Under the pieces are notes generated by a model. It worked only from the letters and a program-made list of their open reading frames with translations. It made no database searches and was not told the DNA's origin. Positions 10,244-23,400 of a stretch of DNA of 64,000 nucleotides are shown in pieces. A program made the position numbers and the translations under genes. Source of the DNA: Hygrophila difformis (taxonomy: Eukaryota; Streptophyta; Magnoliopsida; Lamiales; Acanthaceae). The first letter of the stretch is position 1, and the number at the start of each line of letters is the position of its first letter. The stretch lies in assembly GCA_030278955.1 (NCBI GenBank), contig JAOANR010000003.1, positions 50,006,902-50,070,901 of the forward strand, given 5' to 3'.

Positions 10244-11237
10244 TATTAACAAAATAATTCATTTTGTCCTCCAAATGTGTATATATGATTTGGACCACTA
10301 ACCTTTTTCAAAAAACCGAAGGTAAAAAGTTGGGTGTAAAATAAATAAATAAATAAATAAATAAGGGTGTGAAAAGTGTAATGAGCATGTTGTGGGAATG
10401 GGGTGCACAAGTTTGGACAAGCATTTCATATATGAATCAACAAAAATACCATAATTAAGGTTTGGTTATTCCTTCCTAAATGCTTATAAAGCTTTCCATT
10501 TTCCATATATCTTCATCTCATTAATAAATAAATAAAGTAAAAGCAAATATGGAGAAACAGAAACTAACTCATTGGTGTGTACTTATTTAGAAATAAAGTA
10601 GTGGGAATAAAATACATGAAGTAAATAAATATAAGTAAAGCAAAATCTATGTGCATATTAAATAAAAGTTCTACACATATTCCCAACCATTAAATAAAAG
10701 TTCTACACATATTCCCAACCATTCTCCTCCACAATTGGGGAATTAATTTAATTAAATTAATTGAATTGGTGGTCCAATTGGACACTTTTAATTTATTATG
10801 TGCATATGTCAAAGCCCTTGGCTTGAATTTCTTTGTCAAAAAGAAAAGAGAGAAGGATGGTGAACCAAAGGAAAATTCATTATTTGAAATTATTGTTATT
10901 ACATTAAGGAGATATTTTCTCCATTTTATTCAATATGATATGAAGATATTTTGAAACTATTTAACTTTGATTCACATTTCTATCACTGGTATAGAAGAAA
11001 AAGTTTAGACGTTTATCGAAAACGTTGTATACTGTTTCGTTACATTAAATAACACAAATACCACAAATAACACTTTAAGATTGAGAACTCCCATTAATAT
11101 GATCTATTTTAATTTTTTTTGATTTTCTTAATTTTTCTCTTAAAAAATTTAACCAAAATATGTAATTGATCAATATATTATGGTTAATTGATTTAAATTT
11201 TTATTCGATTTCATCCAAATGCAAAATAAAATTAAAC
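10244..11237. other. Intergenic region with a 32-bp tandem duplication
   Basis: A perfect 32-bp direct duplication occupies 10658-10689 and 10690-10721 (unit starts TTAAATAAAAGTTCTACACA). Short AAATA/AATA repeats lie near 10,340. A 62-codon open stretch at 10,766 has no recognisable features. Otherwise nothing seen. Confidence 0.7.
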
Positions 11238-11255
11238 AATTTTAAGTAAAATGAT

Positions 11256-11302
11256 AGTCTTGGGTCCAATGAAGCATGTGGATACCCAGGTATTCACCTA
11301 AA
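11256..11302 (+). mobile_element. 5'-truncated SINE end (family 2) with 18-bp target duplication
   Basis: About 47 bp match the SINE 3' region (AGTCTTGGGTCCAATGAAGC...). They are flanked by perfect repeats AATTTTAAGTAAAATGAT at 11238-11255 and 11303-11320. This is an LINE-machinery-style insertion truncated at its 5' end. Confidence 0.85.
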
Positions 11303-11371
11303 AATTTTAAGTAAAATGATTATTAATTTAAAATAGATCTAAAACTGACAAACATATCAAACTAAACTATT

Positions 11372-11532
11372 GGGGTTGAAGACTTAGCCCAAGTGGTTAA
11401 GTCCCTAGACTTCCAACAAAAGGTTGGAGGTTCGATCCCCACTGCCCCCTATCCCTCCCTTTTCTCCTTTGTAATTTGTGTGGCATGGGCTCCCACCACC
11501 CCTTTTCCAGACCTTCAATGGCTCTCCAAAAA
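11372..11532 (+). mobile_element. tRNA-derived SINE (family 1), best preserved copy
   Basis: The A box TAGCCCAAGTGG and the B box GGTTCGATCCC are both close to consensus. A body with CTCCTTTGTAATTTGTGTGG and an A-rich tail follows. Target duplications AAACTAAACTATT lie at 11359-11371 and 11533-11545. The preserved boxes suggest relatively recent activity. Confidence 0.88.
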
Positions 11533-11766
11533 AAACTAAACTATTATAAAAGTCATCATAGATAAATAAATTTTAAAAAAAAACTAGTAAATACAGTATA
11601 AATTTTAAAACGAATTTTATCAATACATATATATAAATCTATATATGTGTGTGCGAGTGAAAATAAAAACTAGGTGGCATAAAACAAAAACAGAAAATAG
11701 AAATAACTTTGTAGAAAATATTCAATAAGTTAAATTGGCCACCATCTTTAATTGACATGCACATAT

Positions 11767-11938
11767 GGGGCTTGACCCCTGCTTCCAACATTTAGGTTGG
11801 GTGTTCGATTTTCTATCTGATCACATATCCCTTTTATTTATCCATTTGTAATTTGTGTAGAATGAACTACCAATACTCATTTCTTAGTATGTATAGACTG
11901 TCCAAAAAAAAAATAATTAAATAAATAAATAAAAATGG
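11767..11938 (+). mobile_element. tRNA-derived SINE (family 1), diverged copy
   Basis: It shares GGGGCTTGACC, GTGTTCGATTT and CCATTTGTAATTTGTGTAG with the copy at 11,372. It has an A-rich tail and is flanked by CATGCACATAT at 11756-11766 and 11939-11949. Part of the A-box region is lost. Confidence 0.82.
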
Positions 11939-11949
11939 CATGCACATAT

Positions 11950-13009
11950 CTTGTAATACTGTATTATCTGTTCTTTTAGGTTGTTTTTAATATTATACAC
12001 TAATTACAACCCTATCAATCCTTAATTTAATTCCCTTCTTTTTTATTTAATTTTATGAGCTTTATAACTTTAATTCTAACTTTTTATCAAAATTATATAA
12101 ATAAAATATAATCAAGTGATATGTTTAGGTACCTTTTTTAAAATAATATTTAGTATATACAATTTAATTAAGTTACTAATTGTTAAAATTATTTTTTGAA
12201 TTGCATGCATGCTGAAGATGTAGTATATGAGTTTAAAATCAATCCCTTACTCAATTAAGTTGCTGGTTGGATGTGCATTTAGAAACTGGTTATTTGATTA
12301 TTATTTTTGTTGCAATAATCAGTTAAAAATTGTATTTTGTAAATGCACAACCAAACACCCACTAAATTAAATATCTTGTTCATGCGACGATGGTTAGTTT
12401 ATTTAGTGATTGGTGTAGATAATTAGATATAGCACAAACTATGAGTTATTTGTTAGCAATTGAACATGCCGAAAACACTCTCTTAGTCGACTATCACCAC
12501 CAACCCCAACGCAGAAGAGAAGAGATCCCTTAGCTGCCCTGGGAAGAGTATAATGCCTATATACTTGAATTTATGCATCCGATGGGTAAATCACCATCGA
12601 CGACTGTCTCACTGCTCACAACTTATAGTTGAGGAGGGATGGATGGATAAATCACGACTCAATTATGGAAGTCGTTCTTAAGAGACTTGAACTTAATTCA
12701 TTTTTTGGTTACCTAGATTTGTACTATATATTGCGCTATTTCTTCTATATTAAATACACTACAAGAATATTTTCAATTAGCTATCAAATTCAATCGTTAA
12801 ACTTCTGATAGCTAATGAATTCTAATTAAGAATTATTGAGCGGGATTCTTTTGATTTATAAATATAGGAAATACTCCACTTTAGTTTCTTCTCAATTAGG
12901 TTTGATATAGAACTCCCTATTAATTAATTTATGACGATTATAATACTCAAATAAAGTAGTGTATGCGTCATTTTTGGGCACACACATCAAACGTGAGTGT
13001 ATTTTTTTC
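11950..13009. other. Intergenic, nothing firm
   Basis: AT-rich sequence without a credible gene. A CACTACAAGAATATT word at 12,768 resembles a CACTA-transposon terminus, but no partner terminus was found. Confidence 0.5.
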
Positions 13010-13140
13010 TTGTCTCTTCGATCAAGACTAATTCCTCAAGAATGATGCTTTTTTCAAAAGCATGATTCTGCATACACAAAGGCTCGAACACGAGACCTTT
13101 ATTTAAGCTGCCAAAAACCCATACCACTCCAGCGAACTTC
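13010..13140 (-). mobile_element. SINE (family 2) copy, antisense
   Basis: The reverse strand contains AAGGTCTCGTGTTCGAGCC, a B-box-like element in the same context as the SINE at 7,881, followed by a family-like tail. The ends are diverged and no target duplication was resolved. Confidence 0.55.
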
Positions 13141-13559
13141 CTTTTTTATATTAAAAAAAAAACGCGTTTGGTTGAAACGTGATTGTATTGAATGAAAAAT
13201 AAAATAAAAATACTATTTATTGTAGCACACTACTGTATTAAGAATTGGAGTGAGGGAATAGAGTGATAATACATCAACCTATATATAGGGATTTGAAAAT
13301 GTAAAAAGTAAAAATAATTATAGCAATGAATAAATAATAAGTAATAAATATCCTCCAAAAAAATAATAAGTAATAAATAAATGTAGTAGTCCACTTGTTA
13401 TGTGAATTGTGAAAGATTCCCAATATTCCCCAAGTGGGCAGTGGACCATCGGATTACAACATATACTTACTTCTCAGCAATTAGCAAGAAGAAGCAATCA
13501 CTCATTAGCCCATACATCATGATACTCCCTACTAGTAGTATGATGGTAGAATTATGAGT
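13141..13559. other. Intergenic / 3' flank of the FLZ gene
   Basis: AT-rich sequence directly downstream of the minus-strand FLZ stop codon; it should include that gene's 3' UTR. No other feature recognised. Confidence 0.5.
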
Positions 13560-13853
13560 TCAGACGGCGGTGGTGGTGGTGGAGGGGACTTGTGGAGGGT
13601 GTCCTCCTGGGACTATTGGGACTTGGTTGTTGGAAGCCAGTTTCTTAAAGTATGATTTGTGTTTCATCTGGTCTTGGGTCATCTGATGCTGTCTACACTC
13701 TACACTGCAGAATGCACTGTCTCCCCTGATCAAGAATCAAAGATCATCCATCCATCCATCCATCCATCATACAAATTCAAATCAAAATTGATCCAAACAA
13801 GGAAGATAGATACTCGTAATTGATGGATCGGATCTGGCAGTGTAATAAAGATT

Positions 13854-13911
<58 letters not shown>

Positions 13912-14091
13912 GCGGTACCTATACATGTAGATGTCGCGACCAGGAATAAGGCGGCTCTTGCACAGGCCACAAACCCTCAAGAAATCTGGACTGCCAATTC
14001 CCTGCAGAGAGTCCACCGCAGAGCCGGTGAAATCCAGCGTGAATTCCGTCATGCTGCTCGTCCTCCCACCCGCCGCCCTCTTTCCCAACAT
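13560..14091 (-). CDS. FLZ-type (FCS-like, DUF581) zinc finger protein, 112 aa, two exons
   Basis: Exons on the minus strand are 14091-13919 and 13725-13560, joined by a GT...AG intron (GTACCG...GATCAG). The coding length is 339 nt, ending in TGA. The start is MLGKRAAGG, a beginning typical of this family. The FLZ domain runs from about residue 36 to 75: cysteines C41, C44, C64 and C68, with the signature GRDIYMYRGD between the pairs and FCSVECRQ at the end. The exon junction falls inside the domain, in the arginine codon before GDSAFC. The C-terminal tail is basic, then Pro/Thr-rich. FLZ proteins are plant-specific adaptors that bind SnRK1 kinase subunits; that role is family knowledge, not seen here. 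The gene stands alone, same strand as the helicase. A long (TAC)n microsatellite occupies the intron. I am confident of the family, not of the subgroup. Confidence 0.92.
13854..13911. repeat. (TAG)n / (CTA)n microsatellite in the FLZ intron
   Basis: About 19 perfect GTA/TAG units on the plus strand. On the transcribed (minus) strand the repeat reads (TAC)n and begins within about ten bases of the 5' splice site, so length changes could matter for splicing. Confidence 0.95.
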
Positions 14092-14493
14092 CAGAGTCGA
14101 GAGGCAATACATACATAGATATACTACATATACATATATAATAAAGAGAGAGGGGGAGGGAGAGAAATGAGAAGAGACAAGTGCTTCACTGGAAAGAAAG
14201 GGACAGCGAAAGAGAGAGGTGGGAAAATGGAGACAATCCACATTAATGAATTAATTTCTCAATTAATTAACTATTAATAATACAGTCCTACAGTCTAGTA
14301 CATTAAACAAGAACCAGGCACATACATGGGAGAACATCTCCACCGTTGCTTTACTTATACTTCTGCTGTAGTAGTAGTAGTTAACTGTTCTGGATTTCTT
14401 CCCACAAATAGCTATCGAAAATAACCAAGCAATTCATCTTTGAGTCCCCCATACATAATTGCACTCTTACATTTAAACATATGCGCAGCACAA

Positions 14494-14528
<35 letters not shown>

Positions 14529-17468
14529 AAAGATTGATACACCAATACTGTCATTACAGTTGTCAGGTACTGATTTAACAAGTGAAACAACATTATGAGG
14601 AAGACCATTTTTCCCATATCTGGATCCAATCAAAACAACTTAATCACAGGTCTTCCAATTTTAGTTTCATCTTATTTTATGTCGAGTGTCATCTCATCAT
14701 CAGTTCATGGGTAGAAAAAGGCCATCATATTGTTCATCCATCCATTCCTTCTGTGTAAAAAGGCAGGCTGTCATATACTGGTTCCATTATTCACCCATAT
14801 TAGAGGGCTCTCAGATCACATTCCAACATACAAGGATATTTTCATAAGTTCCCTAATTATTTCGGCACATCATAAGATTTTATATGGTATTCCATTTCTG
14901 TAGGGAAGTTTCAACAACCCGATTAGGAGGTTGCGCATGTGGCCATGTCCCTCGCTGTCCACAAGGGGCATTCAACAATCAATGAGCATGACAAATAGTC
15001 CATCTGAATTAGTACATCAATTATGTGAAAGCAGTGTGGAGACACATGTTCATTATTTTCATCGTGTGCACACATTTAAAGCATGGTATCTAAAGCTTGA
15101 GAATTTACACAATTCCATGAACGTACAATAGTTAAATGACAAAGAAAGGAGACAACTTTCAATTAAAAGGGGTCAGAAATTAAGAAACATAAATACTGAA
15201 AATTCAAAGCTTGGAACTATGAAACAGTAGTAATATTATGGAGTATTTGAATTATTTACATATCAAAAGTTAGATCTAAATGTGCATCGAATTAGAAAAT
15301 CAACTAAAAAGCAAAAATTTTACCAAAAAAACTGAAATAACAAAAATTAAAACAGCACGAAATTATCATAATCAAATAGTCCAGCCATGACTCCGTCTAA
15401 ACACAACTAATAGTACAAGTAAAATCATGAGTTTGAAAAACTCCCATGTGTTTTATATGCAGATATCCAACAGCCTTATCAGACCTTTTGTGTGAATCCT
15501 CTTAGCCCTTTGAGGACACTACATAAATATTGTATGAATAACAAAGATGGTCATTACTGACATAATCCTCCAAACAGCCCTTAATTTTTTACAGGAAAAG
15601 ACCTCAAGTTTCCATGTGTGTGTGCATACATGTATATATAAAATTCAAAGGGGGTTTTAGTCTTATACTTAGCCAGAATTAGGGTAAAAATATAACACTA
15701 ACATACAATCACTGTGTCCCCAGAAGTCACTGTGATCAACAATGGGACCATCTGTTTTATGAAGAGCTTGATAGATGGAATGTTGGGCACTGGAAGCCCC
15801 TATAGGTGGAGGTTGAGGATTAACGGATTTAGCTCTCCATACTATAGATAATTTCAACTTCAACTAAGTGTATAATTATATAAAGAAAATGTTAAATCTA
15901 TACTGGTCGTAAAGTTGTGACGAAGACAATTTTGTCAAATCCAAGGAACAACATCATTGCATGAATCTAGAAGTATCAACTAATAATGCCTAATAGAAAG
16001 GATTGTCTATACATATAAAAATTCCTTACTCTGTTGAGAATGTGAGAAATATTATGATTTTCTAAAGTATTCGAGATCCTTTCTTTCCTATCTATTAATA
16101 ATTGGGGGGGGGGGGGGGGGGACATAAAGAAAAAGAAGAAAGATTGCCGGTTGTGCATTTAACCCTCAACATAACTTGAACATTATAAACACACATCAGC
16201 AGTCCTATATTTATAACCTAAACCGCAATAAACAACACTAAACTCACATCAGAACGATATGCCATCATATTTAGAGGTGGATCAATTTACCTATATCAGA
16301 CCGCCAGCAAACTGTCCCACCTATAAGCTTCTCCACAATCCAAAAAGCTACCAAAGTAGCTGCCAGTAGTAGAAAAACAAGAATGAGGCTCATGTACAGA
16401 TCAGGGAATAGAATAGAATAAAGTAGAATACCATTACCATACGCAGATAGATGATACTCAAAGAGGGCAAGAGGGATTTCAAATCTGATCATTATGCAAC
16501 CAACCAAGTCCCAATTCCCATACGAAACAATACAGAAGATAGACATTAAATATGTATAACTTGGGCGCGTAATTAAGCAACAATTTCATTCTATCATTCA
16601 GTACTCTGGTGTTTGTGTGTGTGTGTGTGTGTATATATTTATCTTTCAAAGATCCCTTTAGGGCTTTCTACATTGCACACATAATCTGCCTATTTGTGGT
16701 GCAGTACAAACCATTGGCGCAACAACACGCCACAGTGGCAAGTGCATCAAGAGTATGCAGTTTGGCTGTCTCAGTGGACCTCATTCCACAAAACAGCAGA
16801 TCCACATTCAATGTAATATTCATGTCAATGTACTCCTTTCAAAATTCAGCTGCCATACGCCACCAGGAAGCAAGCTCCATCTTTATGCCAGCATACATGC
16901 TGTGAGAAAATAATAACAGGATCCGAAACCCTTCATTGGAAATCCATTCCCAACCCTGCGGTACACCACCACATAAGGAAGTTTGTCTATCATACAACAC
17001 ATGATCTCATTCTCATCCCTCCAAATAGTCCAGTTACAAGACAAAATATAGCCACCAGCATAAGGAAATGTTACCTTTACATCCAATAAAGGCGTGGACC
17101 GGACCTGATCTGCCTGATAGATGAAGCATACCACAATTCACATGGCATCGAAGCAAAATGTGTTCTGAATCTGTCCTATCAAGTTTCAACCAAAGGCCTG
17201 CTGGAGTTGGGCCCCCAACCTGGAAATTCCTTCCCGCTTTTAATGTACTATCTCAAAATGCAACAGGACGTGCACAAGCCACGTGCTAGACCTCGAACCA
17301 TCTTTCATTTCTGAGTGTACTTTTATGGCTCCCAAGTACCCTAGAAAATTTTAAAAACCTCCAACCATTAACCCATGAGCATGGGATGCCCGCTTAAGTG
17401 GCCCCCAAATCATATTCCTTTCCAATATGAAAGCAAACAGGGTAGATTTACACATTATGCTGGCAGGG
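14092..17468. other. Intergenic region: FLZ promoter side and probable helicase 3' UTR
   Basis: The part near 14,092-14,330 should hold the FLZ 5' UTR and promoter (CT-rich leader on the minus strand, TATATA-rich stretch near 14,130). An (ACT)n microsatellite is at 14,494-14,528, an 18-base G run at 16,104-16,121 and a GT repeat near 16,611-16,633. Sequence just below 17,468 is the 3' UTR side of the helicase gene; its poly(A) site could not be fixed. A minus-strand open stretch at 16,271-16,546 has a hydrophobic segment and a GT donor-like end, but I could not tie it to a gene. Confidence 0.5.
14494..14528. repeat. (ACT)n microsatellite
   Basis: About 12 perfect ACT units. Reverse-strand translation gives a poly-valine run, an artefact rather than a protein. 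Confidence 0.95.
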
Positions 17469-20400
17469 CTACAAATCTCTCTTTCCCAAAATACCACTAC
17501 CACCATTTTGCTTTTTCTGAATGCCATGTTGCCATGCATCCCGAGATCTATCACCAGATTGATCAAAACCATCCAGTGAATTTCCAGCTGCAGATCTTAA
17601 AACCCGATAACTTCCATTCCTAGGAATTGCAGTAATATTCGACTTTTCATCCTCTTCCGAAGGTGTGCCAGACCTGGACTCCACATGCGAATCGTGTGAT
17701 CTATATCGTGGTCCAGATCTCAAGCCCCTTGAATTAGCATTTTTGGATGAAAATGAATTATAACTAGAAGTCTCAGGAATAAAGTCCTTGGGCAAAGAAT
17801 CCATCCCTAAGTAACAGTTCCGTTTTTTAGCATCATCTATCAATGCACCCCAATCATCAGACTGCACCAGACTATTAGCATTGCCCATTACCTGTCATAA
17901 TTAAAGATCAAAAGAATAAACAGTTCTGCTCAAGCAAACAGAGTAGATAAACAATTCCCAGATGAAATAGAAATGAACTAAGAAATCTTACCCAGAGAGC
18001 TCTTCTTGCTCTAGTTAGAGCAACATTCATTCGGCGAACATCAGCTACAAACCCAACTCCACGACTTGAGGCACGAACACAAGACATTATAATTACGTCA
18101 CGTTCCTGACCCTGGAACGCGTCCACTGTATTAATATAGATGTCTTTTCCTTCATCTGAATTCATAACATCCTTGAATTCTCGTTGGAGACATTTCAGTT
18201 GCAATTTGTATGGAGTAATTATGCCAACAGACACCTTAGCCAATCCCAATGATTTTATAGTTTTTTGAAGGTGTTCATACAAACGAACACAAAACTGTGC
18301 TTCCTGTGTATTCTGATAAGACACAGAACCCCCCCAATGTGATTCTCGACCATGTGTTATATCAAAAAACAGATATGGTTTCAGTAAAGGATCTTTATAA
18401 TATTGCTCGTCAGGACGATTAGCTACACTTTCACTATCGGTAAGGCGTCCTTGATAGAAGTACCTTGAAGGAAAATCCCTGATCTGGGGATGCATCCTAT
18501 ACTGCACAGATAACAGCATTGTTGGGCAGCCTGCTTGCTGAAACCGCTCAAAAAGGCTCCTGCTGTACATTAAAGTTCCTGCTGCCTTACTGATGACAGT
18601 AGCAGGGAGCTGCTGAGGATCCCCCACAAGAACACAACGTGCTGCGCCAAGGGACAGTGGAGGTAGTATTGCTACTTCACTAGCCTGAGCCGCTTCATCA
18701 ATCACAACCATGTCAAACCCATGTGTTAAACGTGAGAACAACTTACGCCCGCTGCTTGAGACCGTAGTGAAAACAATTTCAGCCTCATTGGCAAAACTTG
18801 CCTCCAGATTTGCTCGAGCTTCCTCCAAATTGAAATTGCTACCAGCACGGAACCTGCTTTCCAAAATCAGAAGTCGAGACATCTCAACCAATATTTTATC
18901 CCTGGACTCTACTACAGCTGCTAGGTTTTGAAGTAAAGAATCTCGTTTTTGGTCTCTGGCTACAAGAACATCTGGATCAACACCAACAGATCCCTGTGCA
19001 CGAACATTTGCAGCAGTAAGATTCAAATCTCTTTGAAGGGAAGCAATTTGCTGAGCAAATTGATTTTCACGAATCCTCAAACTATTCATCCATCCATGAA
19101 CTTCTTCACGGCTCTTCCCCAGAAGTTGTTCAGTTCTTCGTTCTACAGAAACTGCCTGAGCAGCACGAGTCTGGGAATCCACTCCAACTCGGGCAACATC
19201 GGGGCGATAAACTTTCATCTCACCATCAATAAATCCACGGTCAAGAACACGTGCGAGCAATTCATCAGTAGCAGCATTTGAGGGTGCACAAACAAGCATC
19301 CTAGGCTTCGGGCAAAGCTTCGGAAGAGTCCTAAAGAGATTTTGGTCCATACTCTGCAAAACTTCATCAATAGATCCAACAGCCACATTATCTGAATTGT
19401 TCTCATTAACCTGCTTATAGCTTTCAGGAGCTAACTTCTTTAGCAACGCAGTATAGTAGTGCTGATATTGGACAAGATGAATCACATTAAGCATTCCCCA
19501 TACAGTATGTGTTTTCCCAGTCCCTGGTGGGCCTTGAACTAGTGTAAATGGCCAGAGATCTTGCTTCTTTGTTGTACCATTGGATGTACCAGCAGCTGTA
19601 TGCATTGCAGCCCACTGAATCGAGGATAGCTGAGGTCCATTGAAACTTCTGTGCAGGTGCTCAACAAAGTTTGGAGTAAAGCAATCAGGCATCGCAAGTG
19701 GCTGTTCTTCATATTTTGGAAATTGGTCAGGGCTAGGTTGAAGAATTGCATTTTGCATCTGCAAGATATTGATGATTATAAAGGGCAGAAGCAATAATAC
19801 TAATTCATTTTATCACTATTATAAAAATAAAAAAAAAAATAAAAAAAAAAAAAAAGGTTCTTTGATATCTAACCTGCAAATTAAGGCGACGAAATGCATG
19901 CAGAGCAACATATTCTCGCTGTGTGGTTGCGAGAGAACCAAGGACAGTCAGGTACCAGACACCTCCGGGATGGAGCTTCCTCAGAATATGATCATCATCA
20001 ATCTTGCTAAAGTACAAATTAAAATAATAATATGAAGATGAGAAATAAATTTAATAACCCAGACTAGATTAAAAGGTAATCCAAATTCAAAAATGAGGAC
20101 AAAACAAAATAGTCTGATTCACCTGCTGGTGTCATACATATCTCCAACATAAAAGTGAAGAATCGCCCCGGTATGTTCTCGTGCATCAATGGGAATGTGC
20201 CTCCTAACTGTACCTGCAACGCGCCCACTAATTTCTGGCTTCTCCTCATCTTCTAGAACGGAGGAACTATTCCTTCTAGTATTGACTGCATACCATTGAT
20301 CACTCTTTGAAAACATGTCTTCTAGATTTCATTTATTAATAAAATATCAAGAGTAGATGTAAACCTGCTCCGGGCCTAGGGGATGAAAGAACTGCAACAT

Positions 20401-23400
20401 CTCCTTCCTTAAATATCCATTTGCATTCATGAGGAGGAATTAGTATCACATCAAACCATCCTGTGAAAGCCAACAAGTGCATGGACAAGCAAAATTACAT
20501 TAAGACAAAACAGGTATGAGGAGCAATAATCACATACCAGCTTGTACTATCCATCAGTAAGTAGGAGATTAAGATATAAATAGAAGTAAAAGAGTATGGA
20601 AAATAACAGCGAGCGGTTACCAGAAACAGAGCATAAAAACAAAGAAAGAAGAAAAGAAGATTGACTTATTCAACAACGTTCCTTCATTTTTCTTTTTCTC
20701 GCCGCAACTATGCAACATGTAGTTAGATTTTTATATTTATCTTATTTGGAATGGGTTTAAGGTTTGCAAGGCTCATTGCAGATATGATCCCTGTCTATCC
20801 CATTGAAGTGCAGCTTGTCAAATCGCATACGCTGAGCTTCTCCACTTATGCATGGCCCCAAAATATAAAAAATTAAAACTGAAAATGGGTAAACATAAAC
20901 TTGCAATGAAAAGTAAAAATGTGAAGAAAAGAACTTGTTTTAACCATCAAAAAAAATCCCAGAGAGAAATTTTAGCAGGACCGCAGAAAAGCAGCAGACT
21001 GGTATTAAACTTGTTAATAAGCTCACTCATACACCCACATACAATGCCCGTGAAACAAATTAAGAGAGATTCATTGTGTTAACATTCAGATATAAGAAAA
21101 TATTCAAAAGAAATATACCTACTAATCTACATACAATTTTATTTTATATAGTTAGTTGAATTATTGACCAGAAACAATTATTTGGAATACTTGTTCATAT
21201 ATAATATAAGAAAAGGAAGGCACTAGCCCTTGTGCCATTCCCAGGTCTTATGCTGTTGCATACATGAATCCATGCATAATAGCTTCCATTTTTCTAGCCA
21301 AATCATTGACCAGCTATATATTTGACATGTACTCAAGTATTCAACGTAGAATATTACTTATCGCATACGAACTCCATTTTAACTTATATCCCTCTTTCTT
21401 GCCAAAGTAATGGTCAACTGTATTTAACATATACTTGAGCATTAATCGTAGGATACCACTTATCACATACTAGTATAGTACCTCCATTTTTATTTGTGAG
21501 GAAAAAATAAATAATTCAACACATCTAATAATAACACTCTGTTTTTCCCATTCCATCCATTAGTTATGCTACAATTTCATTTTTTTTCCAAATTTAACTC
21601 TGTTCACTCTACCAAAAGCCTCAATAATCACAACATTAGGGGCAAAACAAAAGTCTTACGAATTACATAACATATTAGGGGGGAAAAGGTAATAGTACAG
21701 CTCATATCCAAATTAATTACACATTGGTTCTTATATTATGACCCAAATACAATCTACAAATTTTCCTATAAAAATAAAAGGAGTTGATATGCTGCGTAAC
21801 TCAAGCAGTATGAACCTAGATAAATAAGAGAACACCAAATAAATGCCTATCGTCTCCATTCTTCTTACTGAAATAATATTATGCAAAGATCTAGTATGAG
21901 ATAAGGTTAATGGTTTGAAAAATACCCCTTTCACGTCGTTCAATGTTTTTTACAGATACCCTAATATGGCATGAAGGAGTTTCTGCCAACTCCTCCCACG
22001 TACTATAAAGCTGTGCACGGCATTCTTCAAAGAGCAAAGGCTCAAATACCCTGATATAATCCTCTGCTGAATCAAACCGGCCAGGAACACACTGAAGCTC
22101 CTCTTCCTCTGCTCAAAAAGACATTATAAGCATGTGTGAACAAAGAGTACATGATTTATTAACATCAAAAGAAAAGATCACCAAGTGCATTTAGAATAAT
22201 AGAACTTAAGACGACGGATTCTTTGTTGAATATACATTTATACATTTACAACATACAGAGCTATTCCACTTGCAGTGGAAGATAGATTTTCCCTGTTCTT
22301 CACATAAATTGAAACATAAAAAATCAACCAAATTACTCTTTTCAAGTGTTCAACATGTCAAGTATTCACAAGCATTACATATTCAGAAAGAAAGTATTTG
22401 CAATTTTTTACCCTTTTGATAATCCCAATTAATATTAACTCAAAAGACGATAGTTTCAAAAAAAGAAAATGGCAAGGTAAAAATGAAAAGCAGCCACACA
22501 AAACTAACATATTGCATCTGTGAGTTTAAATATTTAAATACCTGGATGATGCCAAAATTTCTCACTTGTCACCTCACGCAATAGGCGTTCCACTGATGTA
22601 TCTTGATACTGACTACCTGCAGTAGTCGGTTTCTTCGAAGGTAGCTTCTTAAGAGTTAATTTCGAGTCAGATAAGTTTTGACTGCCAAAAGCTGGTTTTC
22701 TGCCAGGTAATTGTGGATTTTTAACTTGTTTTGTCTCAGAGGCGATCTTCAATGAACTTTGTCTCAGAACAGGTGGTGCTAGACCTTCTGCAGACACATC
22801 TGCTGAGCTATTTAACCTCCTTGAAGATGCAAAATGCTCCAAATTATTGTCTCCATTACTCTCAGGTTTACATTCGCTCAACTCCACATAATTGTTGCTT
22901 TCATTGTTAGGAAAATCAGACTGTTTTGTATCCCTGATTGTTGGTGGAGTTTGCTTATCCCCTCGCTCAGAAGGAGTCATTGTAGTACGGGCTTCTTTTA
23001 CAGTCCGGGTTATAGTTGGTGGAGGAATCTGTCTTCTAGGCGTTGATGATTTTAAAGCACCAACTTGTTTAACATCCTCTAAATCAAGAAACATGGTTTG
23101 TCTGTTACGTTTTTTTCCTAGCATTGCCTCTTTATACTGGTCAAGCTTAGGCCGCTTTCCCACATTACTTGCAAACTTTGAAGCATGAATTCCTTCAATA
23201 CCTCTAGTTTCTCTTTGTTTTGCCACTTGAGCTGAATCTTCCTGCCCATCCATAGATATATCACCTTTCTTATCATTTGTTTCAGTGTTCATCATTACAA
23301 TAGGGCCAGTGTTACCATTCTTATTCTCACTGGGACTAGCAGATCTATTCTCCACACCTCCAATTGAGACATTACTTTCAATCATCTGTACTGTGCCTTT

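Noticed and set aside
11372..11532. tRNA gene
   Set aside because: A and B boxes are present but no cloverleaf or anticodon stem can be formed; target duplications and an A-rich tail identify a SINE.
12768..12961. Possible CACTA transposon (CACTACAAGAA word and a GTAGTG downstream)
   Set aside because: The two ends do not pair beyond CACTAC and no 3-bp duplication was found.
13782..14241. Longer or alternative minus-strand frames with poly-Leu or poly-Tyr
   Set aside because: They read through the (TAC)n intron and the FLZ leader; the spliced two-exon model gives a complete FLZ domain instead.
14412..14633. 73-codon frame with a poly-valine run
   Set aside because: Generated by the (ACT)n microsatellite.
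16271..16546. Minus-strand hydrophobic frame ending at a GT donor-like site
   Set aside because: The membrane-like segment is suggestive but no neighbouring exons could be linked to it, so no gene is called.
18710..19281. Plus-strand frames opposite the helicase
   Set aside because: Shadows of the conserved helicase exon.
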